From Burkholderiales bacterium (lineage in GTDB: Bacteria > Pseudomonadota > Gammaproteobacteria > Burkholderiales > Chitinimonadaceae), in the NCBI GenBank assembly GCA_019234745.1, contig JAFAKZ010000361.1:1-6068 (forward strand): a stretch of DNA of 6,068 nt, written 5' to 3'. The translations under genes were made by a program, and so were the position numbers. The notes beneath the pieces were generated by a model. It ran no database searches. It was given only the letters and a program-made list of their open reading frames with translations, and was not told the DNA's origin. Shown here one piece after another: positions 1 to 5,248 of this stretch (position 1 is its first letter; every line of letters starts with the position of its first letter).

Positions 1-450
1 GTAAAACTGGACGAGCATGTCGCGCGCTTCGAAGTTGTTGGGGTCGGCGGCGACGGCTGCCAGGAAGGCGTCCTTGATCTTGCCGACGGCGCGCACCCCG
101 GCAATCATCCCGCCGCTCATGACCTGCGTGCCGAGCAGGGCGCCATAGGCAACATGGCAGGGCGCTGCCTTGGGCTTTGCCGCCATGCAGGCCTCCAGGC
201 GACCCATTGCCTGTTGTCGCTTGGCATCGTTGCCCGTGTGTTCGTCGATGGCCAGCTCCATCATGCCGTGCAGTGCGATGGGGTCGTTCAAGTCGGCCTT
301 GAGGCGCGCGTCGATCAGCTTTTCGGCGTCCTGCGGGTGCTCCAGGCGGATGGCCGTTTCGATCGGGTCTTCCTGCTCCAGCGCCGAGGCGGAGAACGTG
401 GCAGCCAATGCGATGGCCAGGGGGATCACACGGAATTTGCTAAGCGACAT
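1..450 (-). CDS. Exported TPR-type protein, C-terminus cut off by window edge
   Basis: The frame is open from an ATG at 450 to the first base of the window, giving 150 residues with no stop, so the gene continues to the left. The start is supported by GGAG at 458-461 with a 7-nt spacing. Residues 1-23 form a Sec signal peptide: a short basic start, a hydrophobic stretch around 9-19 and a likely cleavage after Ala-Ser-Ala. The mature part is helical and Ala/Asp/Glu-rich. The last 30 residues (121-150: AFLAAVAADP, then NNFEARDML, then an FY pair) look like a tetratricopeptide helix pair, which in one family of periplasmic TPR proteins precedes a Pro-Gly-Ile-x-Gly-Gly segment that would lie outside this window. 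Two cysteines (89 and 98) could form a disulfide. TPR proteins usually bind partner proteins; no enzyme activity can be inferred. It is divergent from the AMP-binding gene. Confidence 0.8.
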   Translation of the reverse strand, partial: MSLSKFRVIPLAIALAATFSASALEQEDPIETAIRLEHPQDAEKLIDARLKADLNDPIALHGMMELAIDEHTGNDAKRQQAMGRLEACMAAKPKAAPCHVAYGALLGTQVMSGGMIAGVRAVGKIKDAFLAAVAADPNNFEARDMLVQFY

Positions 451-672
451 GAAAATACTCCAAGTAAGAACGAACGCGGAAAAGACGATACACGCGTTGA
501 TGCGCAAGGACGCAGGCATCTTGCCCGTATCACGACAGCCTGATGCGTGTGTGCGACGAAACAGCTTGCTGACGGCACCAACCGCGCTATCGACAGGACA
601 AGGCGCGGCGAGTTCAGCGCCGCCGGCGGTATACTGGGTGCAGATTCAATGACGCAATGCCGGGTGATCGCC
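451..672. other. Divergent intergenic region
   Basis: These 222 bp separate the start of the minus-strand TPR-type gene from the preferred start of the plus-strand AMP-binding gene, so they must hold both promoters. The only -10-like element I can point to on the plus strand is TATACT at 630-635, which matches TATAAT at five of six positions but has no good -35 at 16-18 bp. No strong minus-strand promoter was visible. No RNA gene or terminator was seen. Confidence 0.5.
630..635 (+). promoter_or_regulatory. Possible -10 element of the AMP-binding gene
   Basis: TATACT matches the sigma70 -10 consensus at five of six positions and lies 38 bp upstream of the ATG at 673. No recognisable -35 lies 16-18 bp further upstream, so the promoter would be weak or activator-dependent. 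Transcription starting near 642 would leave a leader of about 30 nt before ATG 673 but only about 7 nt before the alternative ATG at 649. Confidence 0.22.
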
Positions 673-2124
673 ATGTCCTTCCTGCCCACGCTGCACGCCA
701 CAGTCGCTCGCCAGCCCGATGCGACGGCCATCTTCTACCGCAATGAGCGCATCAGTTATGCCGACCTGCAGGCGCGCTGGCTCTCGGCGGCCGATTACCT
801 GCGGGCCAAAGGTGTGCGCGAAGGAATGCGTGTCGGTATCACGCTGACCCAGTCGCCCGACTACTGCGTGTTTGCCTTGGCGCTGGCGCAGCTGGGCGCC
901 GTCACGCTCAACCTCTCGCCCGCACTCGCCGCCGCAGAGCGCCGAGATTTGTGCGAACGCTTCGCTGTCGACTTGCTGGTCTCCTGCTGGCCCGGTTTGG
1001 AAGATGCAGGGCTGCCGTGCATTGCGCTTACCGAGCAGATTCATTCGCGGGTCGGCGCGATATCGCCCACCGCCTTCCCGCCCCCCGCTGCACAGGCGCC
1101 GTTCCGCATCCTGCTGACTTCCGGGACCACGGATGCGCCGGCTGGTGTCGTCCAGACATACGAGGCGGCCAGCCTGCGCATGACGCGCATGTCGGCACCG
1201 TTCGAGGCCGATACCTGTCTGTTGGCGTCCGACCTCAACATCGCGTCTTCGCTGATCCCCGTGCTGGGTACCCTGTGTGCCGGCGGGCGCGTCGTATTTG
1301 CCACGGAATACAGCGCGGAAGACGTGGTCAACGTGATGGAGCGCTTCGCCGTCACGCGGCTGATGATGGTGCCCGTGCAGGCCGCCGGGTTGGCGCATTA
1401 CCTGGCTGGTCGCCAGCAGACCCTGCCGGCACTGAAGCATGTGTGCCTGGTTGGTGCTACGCCGGCACCGCCCGTCACAGACCTGCTGCGCGCCAAACTG
1501 ACACCCAATGTGCACGTGGTGTACGGCGTAACGGAAATAGGCGTGATTGCGCTGGCGACGGCGGCCGAGCTGGTCGGCAAGCCCGCCTGCGTGGGGCGCG
1601 TGGCGCCGTGGGCGCGCATCGAGGTGGTCGACGGGGCGGGAGCGCCACTGCCGCCGAACGAGGTGGGCACCGTACGCGTGGCGGTGGACGGCATGATTGC
1701 CGACTATGTCGGCGAACCGCAGGCACGCACCAGCCGTTTCGAGGGCGGCTGGTTCTACCCAGGTGATCTAGGCTGGATAGATGCGGCCGGCTACCTGTTC
1801 ATCGACGGGCGCCAAGACGACGTGCTCAACGTGGGCGGTAACAAGGTACGGCCGGAGGCGGTGGAGAGTGTGCTGCGCGGTTTCCCCGGCGTGACGGACG
1901 TGGCCGTGTTCGTCGACCGCACCGTGCGCGGCGACAGCCAGCTGGTGGCCGCCTACGTGTCGCCCGAGATCATCGACGTGAAGGACATCGGTCCCTATGC
2001 CCTGGAGCGGCTGGGCTGGCTCGCCCCGCAATGCTATATGAGGGTGGACGAACTACCACGCACGGAAAGCGGCAAGCTGCAGCGCCGCAAGCTGCACGGC
2101 AGCTTGATCAAGCATGGCGTGTAA
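673..2124 (+). CDS. Adenylate-forming enzyme (AMP-binding, acyl/aryl-CoA ligase-like)
   Basis: A 483-residue cytoplasmic member of the ANL superfamily, which activates a carboxylate with ATP to an acyl-AMP and usually passes it to CoA or a carrier protein. Motifs appear in family order: A3-like loop TSGTTDAPAGV (149-159), A5 YGVTE (284-288), A7 YPGDLGWID (362-370, with the ribose-contacting Asp365), hinge/A8 GRQDD then VGGNKVRPEAVE (379-398), and A10 PRTESGK (462-468) with the catalytic Lys468. Length is near the lower end for stand-alone ligases. In the A3 loop, the usual Gly is Asp154 and the usual Lys/Arg is Ala157. Substrate cannot be read from sequence; the surrounding genes give no pathway. 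The start was chosen at 673 because family similarity begins there. An in-frame ATG at 649 is possible, neither has a strong ribosome binding site, and codons back to 547 look non-coding. Confidence 0.88.
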   Translation: MSFLPTLHATVARQPDATAIFYRNERISYADLQARWLSAADYLRAKGVREGMRVGITLTQSPDYCVFALALAQLGAVTLNLSPALAAAERRDLCERFAVDLLVSCWPGLEDAGLPCIALTEQIHSRVGAISPTAFPPPAAQAPFRILLTSGTTDAPAGVVQTYEAASLRMTRMSAPFEADTCLLASDLNIASSLIPVLGTLCAGGRVVFATEYSAEDVVNVMERFAVTRLMMVPVQAAGLAHYLAGRQQTLPALKHVCLVGATPAPPVTDLLRAKLTPNVHVVYGVTEIGVIALATAAELVGKPACVGRVAPWARIEVVDGAGAPLPPNEVGTVRVAVDGMIADYVGEPQARTSRFEGGWFYPGDLGWIDAAGYLFIDGRQDDVLNVGGNKVRPEAVESVLRGFPGVTDVAVFVDRTVRGDSQLVAAYVSPEIIDVKDIGPYALERLGWLAPQCYMRVDELPRTESGKLQRRKLHGSLIKHGV

Positions 2125-2127
2125 AGG

Positions 2128-2164
2128 TGTAGGTCGGGCCGAGCTCCGCGAGGCCCAACCTACA
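2128..2164. terminator. Hairpin between convergent genes, possible bidirectional terminator
   Basis: TGTAGGT (2128-2134) pairs with ACCTACA (2158-2164). After one C/A mismatch, GGGCC (2136-2140) pairs with GGCCC (2152-2156), leaving an 11-nt loop. The structure begins three bases after the AMP-binding stop codon and ends eight bases before the msrC stop on the other strand. It can fold from either strand, which suits a shared terminator, although no long U-tract follows. The GTAGGT-GGGCC...GGCCC-ACCTAC layout also resembles dispersed extragenic repeats known in many proteobacteria. Confidence 0.5.
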
Positions 2165-2172
2165 TGAGGCGA

Positions 2173-2655
2173 TCAGAACCAGCTGTCGAAGCTGTCCAGG
2201 AAGCGCGCCACCAACTTCTCCAATCCTGCTTGGTCGTCTTTGCCAAAGCGGTTCGGCCGCGGGCTGTCGACGTCGAATACGCCGATCAGTTCGCCATTCT
2301 TGATTAGCGGAATCACGATTTCCGAGGCCGACGCCGCGTCGCAGGCGATATGGCCGGGGAAGGCGTGCACGTCTTCCACCAGTACCGTCTCGCGTGTGGC
2401 AGCTGCCGTGCCGCACACACCCTTGCCCAGCGCGATACGCACACAGGCGACCTTGCCCTGGAAGGGGCCGAGAACGAGCTCGCCATCCTTGAGCAGATAG
2501 AAGCCAGCCCAGTTCAGGTCGTCGATCATCTGGTTCACGAAGGCGGAGAACTGCGCGGCGTTGGCGATGAAATCTCGCTCGCCTTCCAGCATGGCAGCCA
2601 GCTGCTTGTCCAGCGAGGCGTAATCGGGGGTGTCGGTCTTGTCGAGATGGAACAT
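2173..2655 (-). CDS. msrC: Free methionine-(R)-sulfoxide reductase (GAF-domain fRMsr)
   Basis: A 160-residue single-domain GAF protein that reduces free (not protein-bound) L-methionine-(R)-sulfoxide to methionine in the cytoplasm, with thioredoxin as usual reductant. It closely resembles E. coli MsrC (YebR) as I recall it: NWAGFYLL (48-55), LGPFQGK (62-68), ACVRI (70-74), GVCGTA (79-84), EDVHAFPGHIACDAASASEI (94-113) and GVFDVDS (125-131). The three family cysteines are present as Cys71, Cys81 and Cys105, with the same 10- and 24-residue spacings as Cys84, Cys94 and Cys118 of E. coli. Length is typical. The ATG at 2655 was preferred over an in-frame ATG at 2688 because similarity starts there and a -10-like element overlaps the upstream ATG; its ribosome binding site is weak. 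It converges on the AMP-binding gene and diverges from the TonB-like gene. Confidence 0.95.
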   Translation of the reverse strand: MFHLDKTDTPDYASLDKQLAAMLEGERDFIANAAQFSAFVNQMIDDLNWAGFYLLKDGELVLGPFQGKVACVRIALGKGVCGTAAATRETVLVEDVHAFPGHIACDAASASEIVIPLIKNGELIGVFDVDSPRPNRFGKDDQAGLEKLVARFLDSFDSWF

Positions 2656-2683
2656 AGTGGCGGTGTCGCTTATTGAGGGCGAT

Positions 2684-2689
2684 ATCATA
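2684..2689 (-). promoter_or_regulatory. Possible -10 element of msrC
   Basis: Read on the minus strand this is TATGAT, a five-of-six match to TATAAT, about 29 bp upstream of the msrC ATG at 2655. The -35 region 17-18 bp further upstream is poor. The element sits inside an 11-bp palindrome (GATAT-C-ATATC, 2681-2691), so a repressor could bind over it. Confidence 0.3.
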
Positions 2690-2767
2690 TCACTGTGCCA
2701 TCCACGGAACGAACGGCGGGACGGAGGGTCAGTAGCGGACAAAAATCACATCGATTTGGGGGGAAGC

Positions 2768-3424
2768 ATGCGCCTGTCCGAGCGCAAGTTCGTCTTTGCC
2801 GTGGGCATGTCGGTGCTGGTGCACCTCATCCTGCTGCAATGGCATTTCCGCTTGCAGGCGAACCAGCCGGCAACGGCGCGTGCGCCATTCGAGGTCGTGC
2901 TGCGTATGGTATCGCCGCCGAGCGAGCCAAGACCCACACCCGTCGCGCCCAATCCGTCACCGGTACGGACGGCACCGCGAAAGGTTGTGCCGACCGCGCC
3001 CCACGCGCAGAACGACGCGGCGTCGGCTATTACGCCTGCGGCACCCGCCGAAGCGACTTTGCCACCGGTCGCTGAGCCCAGCCTGCTCGAACGCGCCCGC
3101 GCCCAGATCAGCGATGCGAACCGTGCCGTACGTGCCGACGAGAACCACGGTCCCAGTGTCGGCATCGTCAAGCTCAAGCCACTGCCGCCCACACTCGCCA
3201 AGTTGCCGGAAGAGGTGAAGACGGCGCTGCAGAAGAGCTTCGACGACTATCTGGGCGAAGAAGTCGTACTCGATGTGCATGAGCACCAGGAAGGCAATAA
3301 CCGTGTCACCATGATCCATACCAACAAGCGGCGCTACTGCGTGTACGAACCGCTACTTGCGCATGCCTATCAGGGCAACGTCCCGAGCGTGACGCGCATT
3401 GGCACTTGCGGCCCGCAGTCGTAA
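2768..3424 (+). CDS. TonB-like single-pass, proline-rich periplasmic protein of unknown function
   Basis: A 218-residue protein starting at ATG 2768 behind a purine-rich GGGGGGAAG run that serves as ribosome binding site; in-frame codons upstream look non-coding. Residues 1-7 are basic (Arg2, Arg6, Lys7) and 8-25 form one transmembrane helix, so the rest should lie in the periplasm. That helix contains SVLVH (15-19), matching the Ser-x3-His motif that in TonB (Ser16/His20) couples to ExbB-ExbD. A Pro/Ala-rich segment follows (about 49-105), as in TonB linkers, then a charged region and a C-terminal part (about 140-218) with Cys191 and Cys214. I do not recognise that C-terminal part: the usual TonB_C pattern is absent. 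A TonB-family transducer, a TolA-like envelope protein or an assembly factor would all fit. No exbB/exbD genes or TonB-dependent receptor lie nearby. It is divergent from msrC and has the lysR gene 84 bp downstream. Confidence 0.75.
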   Translation: MRLSERKFVFAVGMSVLVHLILLQWHFRLQANQPATARAPFEVVLRMVSPPSEPRPTPVAPNPSPVRTAPRKVVPTAPHAQNDAASAITPAAPAEATLPPVAEPSLLERARAQISDANRAVRADENHGPSVGIVKLKPLPPTLAKLPEEVKTALQKSFDDYLGEEVVLDVHEHQEGNNRVTMIHTNKRRYCVYEPLLAHAYQGNVPSVTRIGTCGPQS

Positions 3425-3429
3425 GCCGC

Positions 3430-3458
3430 TTGATCGGGATTGCGTCGTATCGTAGATT
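3430..3458 (+). promoter_or_regulatory. Candidate sigma70 promoter of the LysR gene
   Basis: TTGATC (3430-3435) and TAGATT (3453-3458) are separated by 17 bp; each matches the consensus at four of six positions. Transcription would begin near 3465, giving a leader of about 44 nt. The palindrome at 3458-3469 lies directly over the expected start point. Confidence 0.35.
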
Positions 3459-3469
3459 CAATGCATTGA
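3458..3469. promoter_or_regulatory. Perfect 12-bp palindrome, candidate LysR-type operator
   Basis: TCAATGCATTGA is its own reverse complement. With the preceding T at 3457 it also fits the T-N11-A pattern of LysR-family binding sites. It lies 39 bp upstream of the lysR ATG, at the end of the candidate -10 and over the expected transcription start, where negative autoregulation is common in this family. Assignment to this regulator is inference. Confidence 0.35.
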
Positions 3470-3508
3470 CGTTGCCTTACGCCGTAACCAAAGAGCATTG
3501 TTCCGCCC

Positions 3509-4426
3509 ATGGATGCAATCGAAAGCGCCGATTTCAATGACTACGTCTACTTTGCCCGCGTGGTGGAGGCAGGCGGCTTCTCGGCCGCAGCGCGAGGCCT
3601 GGGCATCCCCAAGTCACGCCTGTCGCGCCGTGTGGCGGGGCTGGAAGCGCGCCTTGGCGTGCGCCTGTTGCAGCGCACTACACGCAAGCTGACCATGACG
3701 GATGTAGGGCAGCGCTTCCTCGGCCACTGCCAGGCGCTGATGCGGGAGGCGGATGCGGCCGAGCGCGTGGCCGCCAGCCTGAAGGCGGAGCCGAGTGGCT
3801 TGGTGCGGCTGAGCGCACCTGTCGCCATGTTCGATACCTACCTGACTGAGATGCTGCTGGAATTCACCCTGCGCTACCCCAAGGTGGTGCTGGAGACGGT
3901 GGCGACGAATCGCCGCGTGGACCTGATCGAAGAAGCCATCGACCTTGCCATCCGCGTGCGTACGGTGGACGACGAAGACCCGCAATGGGCCACTCGGCGG
4001 CTCAAGGCGGCGCGTGGCATGCTGGTGGCGAGCCCGGGCCTGGTTGCCCAGTACGGCGGCATCACCACGCCTAGCGCCCTGGCCGTGGTGCCAGCGCTGG
4101 GCGCCGTGGAGGCGGACAGACGCATACATTGGCGCCTTGTTGGTCCGAACGGGGAGGTCAGGGAGTTCATCCTGCCGCCCAGGCTGGCGACCGAGCAGTT
4201 CAGCCTCAGGCTCAAGGCAGCGCTGGCCGGGCTTGGGATGACCATGCTGCCGGAAAACGTGGCAAATGACGATCTGCGCGCCGGGCGCCTGGTGGAAGTG
4301 TTGCCGGACTGGCGCTTTCCGGAAGGCTATATGCAGGCCGTCTATGTCAGCCAGCGCGGTCTGTCGCCGGCTGTACGGGCGCTACTCGATATGCTGGTCG
4401 AGTTTTCCGACCGCCTGCCTATTTAA
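3509..4426 (+). CDS. LysR-family transcriptional regulator
   Basis: A 305-residue cytoplasmic DNA-binding protein of normal LysR length. The N-terminal winged helix-turn-helix spans about residues 8-67: FARVVEAGGFSAAARGL (15-31) leads into a recognition helix with PKSRLSRRVAGLE (34-46), then LGVRLLQRTTRKLTMTD (49-65). A linker helix (about 68-92) is followed by the periplasmic-binding-protein-like effector domain (about 96-300), with YPKVVLE (123-129), DLAIRV (145-150) and GLGMTMLP (241-248). The whole resembles the broad DmlR/YhjC/CrgA-like branch; the effector and targets cannot be told. The ATG at 3509 is the only sensible start, though the nearest purine-rich stretch (AAAGAG) is rather far upstream. 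The gene stands 84 bp behind the TonB-like gene with its own candidate promoter and palindrome, and its last 8 bp overlap the convergent TcpQ-like gene. Confidence 0.95.
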   Translation: MDAIESADFNDYVYFARVVEAGGFSAAARGLGIPKSRLSRRVAGLEARLGVRLLQRTTRKLTMTDVGQRFLGHCQALMREADAAERVAASLKAEPSGLVRLSAPVAMFDTYLTEMLLEFTLRYPKVVLETVATNRRVDLIEEAIDLAIRVRTVDDEDPQWATRRLKAARGMLVASPGLVAQYGGITTPSALAVVPALGAVEADRRIHWRLVGPNGEVREFILPPRLATEQFSLRLKAALAGLGMTMLPENVANDDLRAGRLVEVLPDWRFPEGYMQAVYVSQRGLSPAVRALLDMLVEFSDRLPI

Positions 4427-4790
4427 GCGGCTTGTCGCAGGGCGGCTGCTTGCTGTCGCGCACGACCCAGGAAGGATCATCGTCGGGAAAGTGACAGGCG
4501 ACCAGTGTGGCCGGGTTTGCCGCGTTCTTGACTTCCACGTCCAGTATGCGGAGCAGGGCGTCGTCCATCGCTGTGGCCTGGCCCAGTTGCGCCTCGGAAT
4601 TGATCGCCGCGACATCGTTGATGGGCACGTCGAAACTAGCTTCCCACTTGAAGCTCTGGCGATCGCTGCTGGCCCAGCGCGCGATCAGCTTGGATAGCGA
4701 CGTATCCTGGGGCTTGGCGATATATTTGGTCGAATCAGCGTAGCAAAAAACGGCGGCACAAAACAATAACGACAGCGCAGCGACCTTCAT
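4419..4790 (-). CDS. Small exported protein resembling TcpQ pilus-biosynthesis family
   Basis: A 123-residue protein with a Sec signal peptide (residues 1-18, probable cleavage after CYA). Cys11 and Cys16 lie in the hydrophobic stretch, but neither has a standard lipobox. Residues 29-85 follow the pattern I associate with the TcpQ C-terminal domain (toxin co-regulated pilus biosynthesis Q): Thr/Ser-Leu then LIARWA (35-40), a Phe-Lys-Trp segment (47-49), DVPIND (54-59) and a helix with ALLRILDVEV (78-87). A strand-like end follows (ACHF, then SWVVR, 98-111). In known systems such proteins act with type IVb pilus or conjugative pilus machinery at the outer membrane. Cys99 and Cys118 might form a disulfide. 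The ATG at 4790 has GAGGGA 7 nt upstream; an ATG at 4805 with AAGGA 4 nt upstream is an alternative that would add five residues. No other pilus gene is in the window, and the family assignment is tentative. Confidence 0.6.
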   Translation of the reverse strand: MKVAALSLLFCAAVFCYADSTKYIAKPQDTSLSKLIARWASSDRQSFKWEASFDVPINDVAAINSEAQLGQATAMDDALLRILDVEVKNAANPATLVACHFPDDDPSWVVRDSKQPPCDKPLK

Positions 4791-4814
4791 TCTTGAATCC
4801 CTCATCGTTTCCTT

Positions 4815-4836
4815 GGCAGATTTCAGGGAGTCTGCC
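4815..4836 (-). promoter_or_regulatory. Leader hairpin upstream of the TcpQ-like gene
   Basis: GGCAGA (4815-4820) and TCTGCC (4831-4836) are perfectly complementary, and the stem can extend by a G-T and a T-A pair to eight pairs around a 6-nt loop. On the minus-strand transcript it ends immediately before AAGGA (4814-4810), the Shine-Dalgarno-like sequence of the upstream ATG at 4805. It could affect ribosome access or act as a DNA operator. Confidence 0.35.
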
Positions 4837-4970
4837 TGCGAAGACGAATCTAATTTTTGCCTGCGTCGGACGGGCCGGCGCGGCGGCGCTCTTTATCGTC
4901 GCCATCAATTTGTATCAACACTACATGGCCCGGTCGACCCGCCATTGTCAATCCGTATCCCCTGGAAATG

Positions 4971-4987
4971 ACGTGCAAGCACGTGCA
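4971..4987. repeat. Tandem-like direct repeat of ACGTGCA
   Basis: ACGTGCA occurs at 4971-4977 and again at 4981-4987, exactly 10 bp apart, one helical turn. The second copy also forms the palindrome GCACGTGC (4979-4986). A third CGTGCA lies at 5051-5056 within a near-palindrome around TGCATGCA (5053-5060). Helically phased repeats in a promoter region suggest a protein binding site, but the function is unknown. Confidence 0.4.
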
Positions 4988-5183
4988 TACGGGAAAAACA
5001 TCAATGGCGAAAAAGGGTTAGGCCGACAAGTCCGTCCGACTTCCGTGGCCCGTGCATGCATGGGGAGCATGTCGCGGTACGGAAATTACATCAACTGTAT
5101 CGATATCCTGACGGACAGTGAGCCATCTGTCTAGCTCTTTGGTTCAATTGGGAAAAATGCATACAGTCCGTTGCGGCAGTGCT

Positions 5184-5213
5184 TTGCGCAGACAATTCAA
5201 ACAGGCGTATGCT
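5184..5213 (+). promoter_or_regulatory. Candidate sigma70 promoter of the solute-binding protein gene
   Basis: TTGCGC (5184-5189) and TATGCT (5208-5213) are separated by 18 bp; each matches the consensus at four of six positions. Transcription would begin near 5220, leaving a leader of about 29 nt before ATG 5249. This placement argues against the longer in-frame start at 5171. Confidence 0.3.
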
Positions 5214-5248
5214 GTGCTGATGCCGACTGCACTTTGTCCTGGCTCATC

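Larger units (their letters stand above)
4791..5248. other. Long intergenic region with no convincing gene
   Basis: About 460 bp between the divergent starts of the TcpQ-like and solute-binding genes. The DNA is visibly less GC-rich than the flanking genes. An open frame at 4793-5134 (TTG start) has mixed third positions, no ribosome binding site and no family resemblance, so it is not called. The region holds a hairpin next to the TcpQ-like start (4815-4836), three CGTGCA copies (4972, 4982, 5051), an inverted repeat AAGTC-CGTCC-GACTT, a small hairpin GACAG/CTGTC overlapping 5115-5132, and a promoter candidate at 5184-5213. No riboswitch or known RNA class was recognised. Confidence 0.5.

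Noticed and set aside
547..672. N-terminal extension of the AMP-binding protein
   Set aside because: Family similarity begins at 673, and the upstream codons would place the -10-like element inside the gene.
646..1515. A 289-codon open frame antisense to the AMP-binding gene
   Set aside because: It lies opposite well-supported ligase motifs; its composition (many Gln, Arg, His, Gly) is what a GC-rich gene gives in an antisense frame, and no family is recognisable.
951..1766. A 271-codon open frame on the plus strand within the AMP-binding gene
   Set aside because: Arg/Gly/Ala-rich shadow of the real frame, with no motifs and no plausible start site.
4424..4440. Similar TAAGCSGCTTG sequences after the TonB-like and LysR stop codons (3422 and 4424)
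   Set aside because: Short, imperfect resemblance without hairpin or U-tract; probably coincidence.
5041..5084. Inverted repeat TTCCGT / ACGGAA around the TGCATGCA palindrome
   Set aside because: Six-bp arms with a 32-nt loop are readily found by chance; not strong enough to call as an RNA structure.
4793..5134. A 113-codon plus-strand open frame in the long gap, with one hydrophobic stretch
   Set aside because: It needs a TTG start inside the start region of the minus-strand gene, lacks a ribosome binding site, shows mixed codon third positions and resembles no family. A shorter start at ATG 4924 is no better supported.
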